A stretch of 64,000 bases of DNA from Palsa-89 sp963824345. GTDB lineage: Bacteria; Acidobacteriota; Terriglobia; Bryobacterales; Bryobacteraceae. The translations under genes and the position numbers were made by a program. Shown here in pieces: positions 17,498 through 25,386 of this stretch; position 1 is the stretch's first letter, and each line of letters starts with the position of its first letter. The notes beneath the pieces were generated by a model. The model saw nothing but the letters and a program-made list of their open reading frames with translations, had not been told where the DNA came from and ran no database searches. The DNA lies in NCBI GenBank assembly GCA_963824345.1, contig CAWGOZ010000006.1:613526-677525 (forward strand), given 5' to 3'.

Positions 17498-18522
17498 ATC
17501 GCCGCTATTTCTTGTTTGGCGCGCTGGGAGCAGGACTAAGCGCGTGCGCTCGCGACCGCCGGCCTCGCCTCAACGTCTTCAATTGGTCGGCCTACATCTC
17601 GCCCGATACCGTTCCGAAGTTCGAAGCCGAGTTCGGAGTACGCGTCCGCTACGGCATCTACGAGAGCAACGAAGAGATGCTGGCGCGCGTGATGGGCGGC
17701 AATTCCGGTTGGGATATTGTTTTTCCCACCGGCTATATCGTGAAGCCGCTGCGCGCGAATGGTTTGGTGGCGCCCATCCATCGCGAATTGCTCCCCGATC
17801 TTTTCCAGCTCGAGCCCCGCTTCCAGCGGCCCGATTGGGATCCCGATCTGAATTGGTCCGTCCCCTACATGGTCACCGCCGCCGGCATCGCTTATAACCG
17901 CAAACTCGATCCGCCGCCAAAATCCTGGGCTGACATGTGGGACCCCCGGCTGCGTGGCCGCATAACCATGCTCGACGATCCCTTCGACACCATGGGAGCA
18001 TCCCTCAAGAAGCTGGGCTTCTCGGTGAATGCCACCGACCCCGCGCAGTTGGATCGCGCCCGCGCCGAAGCCATCCGCCAAAAGCCTCTGCTGCGGGCTT
18101 ATCTGAACGCCGAAGCCCGCGATCAGTTGGTCTCGGGCGACGTCCTGGCCGCGCACATGTGGAACACCACCGCGCAGCAGGCCATGGACTCTTCGCCCGA
18201 CCTCGGCTTCGTCTACCCGGTCGAAGGCTACGCCGTGTATCCGGACGCGTCCGTGATTCTGCGCGAGAGCAAGCGTCAGGAGCTCGCGCATCAGTTCATC
18301 AATTTTCTGCTGCGCCCCGACATCGCCGCGGCCAACGCGCTCACCGCTCGCACCACCAGCACCAACGCCGGGGCCCGCAAGATCCTGCCGCCCGAGTTTC
18401 GCGACAATCCAACGCTTTATCCCGCGCCGGATGTCGTCGCGCGCGGCGAATGGGCTATCACGCTGGATCCTGCGACGCAGCGCCTGCGCGATCGCCTGTG
18501 GACCGAGATCAAAGCGGCGTAG
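17494..18522 (+). CDS. potD: Polyamine-type ABC importer, binding lipoprotein
   Basis: 342-residue periplasmic substrate-binding protein, probably a lipoprotein: RRYFLFGALGAGLSAC has twin arginines and a lipobox ending in Cys. It starts with TTG overlapping the potC stop. The PotD/PotF family opening LNVFNWSAYISPDTVPKFE and the GWDIVFPTGYIVKPL segment are clear, as are DPFDTMGASLKKLGFSVN and the AHQFINFLLRPDIAAANA end. Putrescine, spermidine or a related amine is the likely ligand. A REP-like inverted repeat follows 16 bases after the stop and may end transcription. Confidence 0.9.
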   Translation: MNRRYFLFGALGAGLSACARDRRPRLNVFNWSAYISPDTVPKFEAEFGVRVRYGIYESNEEMLARVMGGNSGWDIVFPTGYIVKPLRANGLVAPIHRELLPDLFQLEPRFQRPDWDPDLNWSVPYMVTAAGIAYNRKLDPPPKSWADMWDPRLRGRITMLDDPFDTMGASLKKLGFSVNATDPAQLDRARAEAIRQKPLLRAYLNAEARDQLVSGDVLAAHMWNTTAQQAMDSSPDLGFVYPVEGYAVYPDASVILRESKRQELAHQFINFLLRPDIAAANALTARTTSTNAGARKILPPEFRDNPTLYPAPDVVARGEWAITLDPATQRLRDRLWTEIKAA

Positions 18523-18538
18523 CTGCTTGCGTCAAAAC

Positions 18539-18605
18539 CGACTCCCTTACGGTCGCGGCTCGTTAGCGCGCGGAATTTACTGAGCCGCGCACGTTAGTAA
18601 GCGAC
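18539..18605. repeat. REP-like inverted repeat, paired copies
   Basis: Two facing copies of the repeat unit: 18539-18561 reads toward GGTCGCGGCTC and 18582-18605 begins GAGCCGCGCACG. A loop of about 20 bases separates them. It lies between potD and the HAD gene and can fold into a hairpin, which may serve as terminator for the pot operon. Confidence 0.6.
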
Positions 18606-18635
18606 GCCCCGGCATTCCAACGTTACTATCGTAAT

Positions 18636-19265
18636 GTGCGCGTCTCTCCTCAAGCTGTCATCTTCGATTACGGCAACGTGCTGTCCGCATCGCAACCCAC
18701 CGCCGACGTACAGGCAATGGCGAACATTCTCGATCTGCCGGTCCCGCGATTCGCAGAACTCTATTGGCAATTCCGCGTCCAATACGACGCGGCCTCTCTG
18801 GACCCCATGGCCTACTGGAACACCGTGGCGCGAACAGGCTCACGCACGCTCACGCCTGACCGGATCTCGGCTCTCATCGAGATCGACAACCGCAGTTGGT
18901 CTCATCCCGCGCCGGTCATGCCCCGATGGGCGCGCGATATCCGCGCCGCCGGCCTGCGAACCGCCATCCTCTCCAACATGCCCTTTCCCGTCCGCGACTA
19001 CATACTCGGCTGCGCATGGCTCCCGAATTTCGACGTCCGCGTCTTCTCCTGCGAGGCCGGCCTTTGCAAGCCCGAGCCCGAGATCTATCGAACTTGCCTG
19101 AACAAACTCGGCGTCCAACCCGGGGATGTCCTGTTTCTCGACGATCGTGAGCCCAACATCCGCGCCGCCGAGGCCTTGGGAATGCACGCCCTGCTTTTTA
19201 CCGATCCGGCCGGGGCCGCGGGCGAGATCCAGCAGCGCTTCTCGCTGCCAGCGGTTCCCAAATAG
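18636..19265 (+). CDS. HAD family hydrolase, class IA
   Basis: 209-residue haloacid-dehalogenase-like phosphatase. Motif I is VIFDYGNVL (catalytic Asp near residue 10, with Gly where many HADs have the second Asp, as in the FDLGNV subfamily). Motif II is TAILSNM, the Lys is in CKPEPEIYRTCL, and motif IV is VLFLDDREPNIRAAEALGM. The start is a GTG. The cytoplasmic substrate is unknown. It stands alone between the pot operon and the histidine kinase gene. Confidence 0.85.
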   Translation: MRVSPQAVIFDYGNVLSASQPTADVQAMANILDLPVPRFAELYWQFRVQYDAASLDPMAYWNTVARTGSRTLTPDRISALIEIDNRSWSHPAPVMPRWARDIRAAGLRTAILSNMPFPVRDYILGCAWLPNFDVRVFSCEAGLCKPEPEIYRTCLNKLGVQPGDVLFLDDREPNIRAAEALGMHALLFTDPAGAAGEIQQRFSLPAVPK

Positions 19266-19312
19266 CCTAAAACAATTCTTTTGGGTTGCGTTTTGGCGCG
19301 AAATCATGCATC

Positions 19313-20026
19313 ATGAGCGATAAGCGTCCTACGAAAGATGAAAGCTTGGCAAGTGCTTCTACACCTGCTCTGGCACAAATGCTGTTCGCGGCCATCAGCG
19401 AGCATGAGGCCGTGCTGGCGCGCATCTCCCGGCTTTTGCATGATGACGTGAGCCAGATCTTGAGCGCGGTAGGATTGCAGCTGGACGCAATGCGGATGGA
19501 CTTTCGCGAGCAAGCTCCCGGCGTGGACGGCCGCGCCTCCGAGATCCAGGAACTGCTGGAGCAAGCCATCGGGCAATTGCGCGAGATCAGCAACGAACTG
19601 AATCCCTCCATTGTCGAACGGGCCGGCCTCCAGTTCGCGCTCGATCGTCTGGCCGGAAACGCCCGCGATCGCTTCCCAGGCGCCGTGCGACTGCATTTTG
19701 ACGCGTCACTGCGCGTGCCCACCATTCTGGCAAAGGCCTTCTACAAAATCACCGAGTGCGCGCTCGAAACCGCGCTGGCCGCGCCCGGCTGCTCGCTGAT
19801 CGATATTTATGTCAAGCGTTCGCAGGGTGAATACGTGCTGGAGATCGCCGATAACGGAAATGCGGATGACACGGCCGCCGGCTCCCAGCCGCTGCGTCGG
19901 CTGCTGATGGACTATTATGCTTCCAAGAGCCATGTGACGCTCAAGCTCCAGCGGGCTCCCGGCAAGGGCAGCCTCGTGCGGGCCAGTTTTCCGCTGCCGG
20001 CGGCGAACCTCGAGGGCGGGACGTAA
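19313..20026 (+). CDS. Cytoplasmic histidine kinase, HisKA_3 type
   Basis: 237 residues from the ATG at 19313; a TTG 27 bases upstream is a weaker alternative. The dimerisation/phosphoacceptor helix has the NarX-type H box: ISRLLHDDVSQILSAVGLQL near residue 40. The ATP-binding part has an N-box-like ITECALETALAAPG and a G1-like VLEIADNGNADD, but the G2 glycines are poor; the end GKGSLVRASFPLP is family-like. There is no membrane segment or recognisable input domain, so the signal must come from the cytoplasm or a partner. It ends five bases before the regulator gene at 20032 and surely pairs with it. Confidence 0.82.
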   Translation: MSDKRPTKDESLASASTPALAQMLFAAISEHEAVLARISRLLHDDVSQILSAVGLQLDAMRMDFREQAPGVDGRASEIQELLEQAIGQLREISNELNPSIVERAGLQFALDRLAGNARDRFPGAVRLHFDASLRVPTILAKAFYKITECALETALAAPGCSLIDIYVKRSQGEYVLEIADNGNADDTAAGSQPLRRLLMDYYASKSHVTLKLQRAPGKGSLVRASFPLPAANLEGGT

Positions 20027-20031
20027 CGAAG

Positions 20032-20715
20032 ATGGCGTTTCAAGTGCTCCTGGTGGACGATCACAAAATCATGCGCGATGGCATTAAAGCCATCCTGCGG
20101 CACAGCGATGAGTTCGCCGTGTTCGGCGAGGCCGAGACCGGAACCGACGCCGTGCGGATGTGCCGCGAGAAACGGCCGGACATCATTCTGATGGACATTG
20201 GGCTGCCGGGCTTGAACGGCATCGAAACCACCACCGAGATATTGCGCCATTGCCCGGACGTGAAGATCATCATTCTTTCCATGTATGATGACGAGCATTC
20301 GGTGGTCAGCGCCATTCGCTCGGGCGCGCGCGCCTTCGTGCTGAAAAAAGCTTCCGATGGCGATCTGCTGGACGCTCTCCGCGCGGTGGCCAAAGGCGGT
20401 TCGTACCTCAGCCCACAGGTGTCGGATCGTTTGCTCAATCGGATCCAACGCGGCGACCTGGAGTCCAAACCGGCCTCCTCGGCGCTGGACGATCTCTCGC
20501 CCCGCGAATTGCAGGTATTGCGGCTGGTCGCGGAGGGCAAAACAAGCAAGGAGATTGCCGTCATGCTTAACCTCGGCTTGCAAACCGTCCGCAGCTATCG
20601 CAAGACGATGATGAAGAAATTAGGCGTCAACAACGTCGCCAGTATCACGCAGGTGGCGCTCGCGGCCGGCATCACGCACTTTCCCGTTGCCGCCGCCGAA
20701 CAAAAGAATCCATAA
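20032..20715 (+). CDS. NarL/FixJ-family response regulator
   Basis: 227-residue DNA-binding regulator. The receiver domain (residues 1-120) has the acidic pair in LLVDDHKIMRDG, the phosphoacceptor Asp in PDIILMDIGLPGLNG, Ser in IIILSMYDDEHS and Lys in AFVLKKASDG. The LuxR-type helix-turn-helix (about 155-215) reads LSPRELQVLRLVAEGKTSKE then LNLGLQTVRSYRKTMMKKLG. It is partner of the kinase immediately upstream. Targets unknown. The adjacent amidohydrolase gene starts 10 bases after the stop. Confidence 0.92.
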   Translation: MAFQVLLVDDHKIMRDGIKAILRHSDEFAVFGEAETGTDAVRMCREKRPDIILMDIGLPGLNGIETTTEILRHCPDVKIIILSMYDDEHSVVSAIRSGARAFVLKKASDGDLLDALRAVAKGGSYLSPQVSDRLLNRIQRGDLESKPASSALDDLSPRELQVLRLVAEGKTSKEIAVMLNLGLQTVRSYRKTMMKKLGVNNVASITQVALAAGITHFPVAAAEQKNP

Positions 20716-20725
20716 TCCAAACATC

Positions 20726-21640
20726 ATGATCGAAACACCCTGGGGCCCGCTCGCGGTGGCCGACGCGCATATTCACTTTTTCTCGCACTGGTTCTTCGCT
20801 TCGCTGGCCGAACAGAAGGGCGTTTCGGCCGACCAGTTGCAGCCTCTGCTCAATTGGCAACTGCCCACAGAAGATCCCCGGAAACTCGCCGACGCATGGG
20901 CCCATGAGCTCGAAAAACACGGGGTCGCGAAAGCTTGCCTGATCGCCAGCGTACCAGGAGATGGCGGATCCGTGATTGCGGCGGTGCGCCGCCATCCCGA
21001 GCGATTTTACGGCTATATCATGGTGAACCCGGCGGCGCCCGGCTCGGATGCACAGACCAAAACCGCGCTTGCCAGCGGCCAGATTCAGGCGGTTTGTTTC
21101 TTCCCGGCGATGCACCGCTATTCCATGCATGACGACCGCGTCACGGCCGTGCTGGAGCTGCTGGCCGCCCAGCAGCGCTCGGTCGCCTTCGTACATTGCG
21201 GCGTGCTCAGCATCGGCGTTCGCAAAGCGCTCGGCTTGCCATCGCCGTTCGACATGCGCTACTCCAATCCCATCGATCTTCATCCCATCGCTGTGCGCTT
21301 CCCGCAGCTTCGCTTCGTTGTGCCGCATTTTGGCGCGGGATATCTGCGCGAGACGCTCATGCTCTGCGATCTATGCCCGAACGTATACCTGGATACTTCC
21401 AGCAGCAATGGCTGGATGCGATACGAAGAGGCTCATCTCGACCTCCGGACCGTCTTCCGGCGCGCGCTGGATGTCGCCGGCCCGCGGCGGCTCCTGTTCG
21501 GTACCGATTCTTCTTTCTTTCCCCGCGGCTGGAATGCGCCAATCTTTGAAGCCCAGTCCAAAGCGCTCTACGAAATCGGCGTAACCGAGGAAATCGCGCG
21601 TCTCATTTTCCACGACAACCTGGTCCGCTTATTCGCCTGA
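20726..21640 (+). CDS. Amidohydrolase family protein
   Basis: 304 residues of the amidohydrolase-2 (ACMSD-like) family, start at the ATG 20726 (MIETPWGPLAVADAHIHFF). The metal-binding HxH is in VADAHIHFF, a further His is in VVPHFGAGYL, and the Asp comes from LLFGTDSSFF. Typical end: EEIARLIFHDNLVRLF. Such enzymes are metal-dependent hydrolases or decarboxylases of small aromatic or cyclic substrates; the substrate here is unknown. An alternative longer start would overlap the response regulator gene. Confidence 0.85.
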   Translation: MIETPWGPLAVADAHIHFFSHWFFASLAEQKGVSADQLQPLLNWQLPTEDPRKLADAWAHELEKHGVAKACLIASVPGDGGSVIAAVRRHPERFYGYIMVNPAAPGSDAQTKTALASGQIQAVCFFPAMHRYSMHDDRVTAVLELLAAQQRSVAFVHCGVLSIGVRKALGLPSPFDMRYSNPIDLHPIAVRFPQLRFVVPHFGAGYLRETLMLCDLCPNVYLDTSSSNGWMRYEEAHLDLRTVFRRALDVAGPRRLLFGTDSSFFPRGWNAPIFEAQSKALYEIGVTEEIARLIFHDNLVRLFA

Positions 21641-21689
21641 GATGAAATAAGACAGCGCGGCACCTTTTTGTTTAACCATTCCAATCGCC

Positions 21690-22187
21690 ATGGTCGTCAG
21701 AATTCGACGCCCTTCCAGGGGCGCGCACTTTATACATCCGGTGGACCCCGCTCCCCGCACCGCCGTGCTGGCGGCCGGATTTCGCCAAACCCGTCTCGCG
21801 CGTGTCTTCCCGCTGGGTTGGAACGGCCCCGCTGCGCGCTTCTCACGCGCCTCCGTCGCCGGCCCGCTGGAGCAAGTGCTGCGAGTGGCGCGCGCCGGAT
21901 GGCGGGTGGAACACTCCATTGTAGTCTTCACCTATCCCGGTGAGGCTGGATTATCAGCCCGCGAGCGCGAGTCTCTCTGGAAAGCTTTCGAGGTTCCGGT
22001 GTTTGAGCAGTACCTGGGCCACAACAGCGAACTGCTGGCCACCGAATGCGACGCTCACGCCGGGCTGCACGTAGTCAACGGGTACGAAGATCTGGATCTC
22101 GAACACGAAACGTGCGCCTGCGGCAACCGAGCGCCACGCCTGATCCGGGGCGCGCGTATCGACGAGCTCACGGCGCTGTTATCCTAA
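21690..22187 (+). CDS. Uncharacterised protein with a Cys pair, adenylate-synthetase-tail-like
   Basis: 165 residues, not firmly recognised. The N-terminal part is basic (VVRIRRPSRGAHFIHPVDP). The middle FEVPVFEQYLGHNSELLATECDAHAGLHV and the end ETCACGNRAPRLIRGARID resemble the AMP-binding coenzyme F390-synthetase/phenylacetate-CoA-ligase tail, where a CxCG pair and a final RGRxD are common, but no ATP-binding core is present. It could be an accessory or remnant. Codon use looks normal for the genome. It ends 52 bases before tRNA-Leu. Confidence 0.55.
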   Translation: MVVRIRRPSRGAHFIHPVDPAPRTAVLAAGFRQTRLARVFPLGWNGPAARFSRASVAGPLEQVLRVARAGWRVEHSIVVFTYPGEAGLSARERESLWKAFEVPVFEQYLGHNSELLATECDAHAGLHVVNGYEDLDLEHETCACGNRAPRLIRGARIDELTALLS

Positions 22188-22239
22188 CCCCGCCACAGCG
22201 CTGCTATTCTGGTGTTGAGGTCAATCATCGTCTCCGCAT

Positions 22240-22326
22240 GCGAACGTGGCGGAATTGGCAGACGCACCAGACTTAGGATCTGGCTCCCGCAAGGGAATGG
22301 GAGTTCGACCCTCCCCGTTCGCACCA
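22240..22326 (+). tRNA. tRNA-Leu (anticodon UAG)
   Basis: 87 bases including encoded CCA. The acceptor arms GCGAACG (22240-22246) and CGTTCGC (22316-22322) pair perfectly. The anticodon stem CCAGA/TCTGG encloses loop CTTAGGA with anticodon TAG at 22274-22276, reading CUA and other CUN leucine codons. A long variable arm gives the class II length expected for leucine. GTTCGACCC forms the T-arm. Flanked by an uncharacterised gene and a PEP-CTERM gene on the other strand. Confidence 0.97.
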
Positions 22327-22342
22327 ACAAAGTCAGTGGCCG

Positions 22343-23065
22343 TTATCGGACCGCCTTGCGACGCCGCAGAAATAGCCCCGTGCCTCCAAGCATGGCAAAT
22401 AGGGGCAGCATCAGTCCAAGCTCGGTGGGTTCCGGAACCGTAGAAGCGCTTGGCGCGTACGTGACGCCATTGATGTCGAAGTTTGTTGTATCCATCACTT
22501 GGCTGCCGCTTTGCCCGAAGCCGCCGTCCAGATCGAGGCTGATGAAGCCGATCTGCGTGGCGGCGACACCGGGATCCGCGAGAAATTGCGCCCAGGTCTG
22601 ACCAGTGTTTCCGGTGCCATATCCGCCGAAGCCATTGCTATACACGCGGATGTCCGACGATGTCAGGTCGGCGTAGTTGCCGGTATTGGCATAGCTGGTG
22701 TTCCCATTGTTGGGGTCCGTAAAGTCTCCCCCGCCCGTCGGCGTGCCCCAATAAATGTAGGCTTCGTTGTTAGGATTGCTGGTGGTGTCGCCGAGGGAAA
22801 AACGGGGAGCGCCGGCATCGAAGGTTCCCGTGGTCATGACGTAATCGGCGCTCAGTTGAAGTAGCGTCGCCGGCGTGAGGGTGCTGGTGACGTTGAGGTA
22901 AACGCCGCTGTAGGTGTTGGGTCCGCTTGAATCGGATGTCAGCTGCCAGGCCGGGTTGGAGTCCGGGCCTGTGACCACCGTGGTGTCACCATAAGTGCCT
23001 ATGCTGTCGGCTGAACAGAGTCCAGCCATGGTGGAGAGGGCTAGTAGCGCGAAGGATATTTTCAT
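22343..23065 (-). CDS. PEP-CTERM sorting domain protein
   Basis: 240-residue secreted protein. It has a signal peptide (KISFALLALSTMAGLCSA), a Ser/Thr/Asn/Gly-rich body predicted as beta structure (SGVYLNVTSTLTPATLLQL), and a C-terminal sorting signal VPEPTELGLMLPLFAMLGG ending in RRRK. PEP-CTERM signals are processed by exosortases (EpsH/XrtA-like) that couple export to polysaccharide production. The body matches no enzyme family I know. No exosortase gene is in the window. It sits 17 bases from tRNA-Leu, convergent with it. Confidence 0.88.
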   Translation of the reverse strand: MKISFALLALSTMAGLCSADSIGTYGDTTVVTGPDSNPAWQLTSDSSGPNTYSGVYLNVTSTLTPATLLQLSADYVMTTGTFDAGAPRFSLGDTTSNPNNEAYIYWGTPTGGGDFTDPNNGNTSYANTGNYADLTSSDIRVYSNGFGGYGTGNTGQTWAQFLADPGVAATQIGFISLDLDGGFGQSGSQVMDTTNFDINGVTYAPSASTVPEPTELGLMLPLFAMLGGTGLFLRRRKAVR

Positions 23066-23122
23066 TGCAGTTGCAACGACTATCTCACGCCCCGCTTAAA
23101 TATTCTGTATAAAAGGACTCAC

Positions 23123-25351
23123 TTACCTGTTTTGTCGAGTTAAACCGCCCTTCTCGATGAAAAGCGCCACTGAACGCCCGGCCAGCTCATAATGCCGAGC
23201 TTCGAGCCTCGCTTCCTGCCCCGCCGCGTGAATGTTCCCCCACCCTTCCGCCGCCGCGCTGGTATCGGCCACGATGTGCCAATGCTCTTCGTCCAGGTTG
23301 AGCGGCAGCGTGGCCACCACCGGGTTGATCCAGCCGTTGTAAGCCACATAAATCGACGCCGCGGAATCGCCCAACTCCGCCCCGTCAATACGAAACGCCA
23401 GGAAGTAATTTTCCGGGTTCGCAAAATAATCGTTATCCGCTTCGGCGCCGTCCGGAAGATGCCAGGTCAGGTCCTTCAAGCCGTTCCCGTTGTGATCGGT
23501 CCCGGTGAAAAATTCGGCCGGACGCAATGCCGCGTGCTCCCGCCGGAATTGCAGCAGCCGTCGAGTGTACTCCGTGAGCGCCGTCTCCTGCGCGGCCAAT
23601 TGCCAATCCAGCCAGTTCGCACGGGTGTCCAGATTGTACGAATTGTTGTTGCCCAATTGAGTGCGATTCATTTCGGAACCGCCCAACAGCATGGGCGTGC
23701 CCGCCGAAAGCAGCAGGATCGCAAGCCCCGTTCGCACGGCCTGCTTCTGCGCCACCGGGTCGCCTTCGTGGTCCCAACACATCTCTTGGGCCGCGCCCCG
23801 TCCACCCGCCGATGGACCGAACGGGAATGGCTGATGGTTGTTCGGGCCGTTGAACGAATACAGATCGCGCAACGTCATGCCGTCGTGGCAGACGATGTAG
23901 TTCACCGAGTTCCACGGCTTCCTGCCGCGCGGGCCGAATAGATCGTCCGACCCCGCAAACCGACTCGCCAGGTCGCCCGGCGTCACATTCACGATGCCCG
24001 CCTTATTCTGCGATGCCCGGATAACGTCGCGATAATGGTCGTTCCATTCGGACCACCCCACGGGAAAGTTTCCCTGCTCCTGCCCCGCCAGGGTGGCCGT
24101 GTACGGCTCCGCGATCAGGTCCACGCCAGGGCCGCCCCGCGCCGGGCGCGCCGGCAATTCCGCGACCGCGCGGTTCAAAACATTGCTCGGGTCGTCGCGA
24201 TTGAAGTAATAGCCGCCCTGCGCATCGGCATTCCCTAAGACCGCCGCCAGATCGAAACGGAATCCGTCCGCGCCCATGACATGGGTCCAATACTGCAGCG
24301 AATCGAGAATCAGATTCCGCGCCACAGGCGCAGCCGCGTTGATGTTGGGACCCACGCCGTTGTCATCCTGATAGTGATTCATTTCGGCTGGATTGCGCAC
24401 CTCGTAATAGTTCGGATTATCCAGCCCGCGCAACGAATAGATCGTCCCAATGCTGCCGGTAGCCTCGTCCACCGTCCCTTCGTCGTGATGATTGTAGACC
24501 ACGTCGACGTAGACTTTGAGTCCGGCCGCGTGAAACGCATTCACCATCGCGATCCATTCGCGCGTCGGACCACCCGGGGACTGATCGCTCGCATACCTCC
24601 GGCTGGGCGCAAAAAAGCTGCACGAATTGTATCCCCAGTAATTGTGATATGCCGCGCATGCCGGCCAATCATTCAACGCGCTTTGTGTTTCATGGATGGG
24701 CTGGAACTCGATAGCCGTCACGCCCAGGTCCTGCAGGTATCCAGCCCGCAGCGCCGCTCCGGCATACGTTCCTTGCAGGTTCTCCGGCAGCGACGGGTCG
24801 TTCCTCGTCAGCCCGCGCAGATGCACCTCGTAGATGATCTCGTCTTTGAACGCGCGCGCAGGCTTCGCGCCGAAATCGGGACTGGGGATCGCGATCACAA
24901 TCCCCTTGGGCGCAAACGGGCCGGTGTCCACCAGGCGAAACGCTTCTCCCGATAGGTACGCCGTCGGATCCGGATGCTCCCAGGTCAGCGGATTGTGGCT
25001 CACTTCGAGCGCATAGGGATCGAGCAGCAGCTTGTTCGGGTTGAAACGATGGCCGGCGGCATCCACGTCCGTCACAAATCCCGCCGCCGATCCGGGCGTC
25101 CAGGCATCCTCGAACTGCCAGTTCGGCCCCCACGCGCGATAGCCGTAATAGATCGCGCCGCCGAGCGCGGCGGTGGCCGTGAAGCTTCCATCGCTCTGCC
25201 GGTCCATCGGCTGGCGCAGAATGGGATCCGCATCCATCGCGACCGTATAGATCCACAACTCAACCCGAGTGGCCGCCGGCGCATTAACGCGAAACCCGGC
25301 TTTTGAATTGCCCGGTAGAAATCGCGCGCCGAGGAAGATTGCGTCCGTCAT
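23123..25351 (-). CDS. glgX: Glycogen debranching enzyme GlgX/isoamylase family
   Basis: 742-residue GH13 enzyme that hydrolyses alpha-1,6 branches of glycogen. An N-terminal beta-sandwich (CBM48-like, FRVNAPAATRVELWIY) precedes the catalytic barrel. The catalytic Asp is in DGFRFDLAAVLG, the acid Glu in VDLIAEPYTA, and the transition-state Asp in YIVCHDGMTLRDL. VVYNHHDEGT and LGGSEMNRTQLGNNNSYN are other family regions. The start at 25351 (MTDAIFLGARFLPG) is preferred; an ATG at 25369 would add six residues. It follows the RND pump gene by 35 bases on the same strand. No other glycogen gene is near. Confidence 0.92.
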   Translation of the reverse strand: MTDAIFLGARFLPGNSKAGFRVNAPAATRVELWIYTVAMDADPILRQPMDRQSDGSFTATAALGGAIYYGYRAWGPNWQFEDAWTPGSAAGFVTDVDAAGHRFNPNKLLLDPYALEVSHNPLTWEHPDPTAYLSGEAFRLVDTGPFAPKGIVIAIPSPDFGAKPARAFKDEIIYEVHLRGLTRNDPSLPENLQGTYAGAALRAGYLQDLGVTAIEFQPIHETQSALNDWPACAAYHNYWGYNSCSFFAPSRRYASDQSPGGPTREWIAMVNAFHAAGLKVYVDVVYNHHDEGTVDEATGSIGTIYSLRGLDNPNYYEVRNPAEMNHYQDDNGVGPNINAAAPVARNLILDSLQYWTHVMGADGFRFDLAAVLGNADAQGGYYFNRDDPSNVLNRAVAELPARPARGGPGVDLIAEPYTATLAGQEQGNFPVGWSEWNDHYRDVIRASQNKAGIVNVTPGDLASRFAGSDDLFGPRGRKPWNSVNYIVCHDGMTLRDLYSFNGPNNHQPFPFGPSAGGRGAAQEMCWDHEGDPVAQKQAVRTGLAILLLSAGTPMLLGGSEMNRTQLGNNNSYNLDTRANWLDWQLAAQETALTEYTRRLLQFRREHAALRPAEFFTGTDHNGNGLKDLTWHLPDGAEADNDYFANPENYFLAFRIDGAELGDSAASIYVAYNGWINPVVATLPLNLDEEHWHIVADTSAAAEGWGNIHAAGQEARLEARHYELAGRSVALFIEKGGLTRQNR

Positions 25352-25386
25352 GATGTGTCCGCCATCCATGATGATCCACCGGGCGC

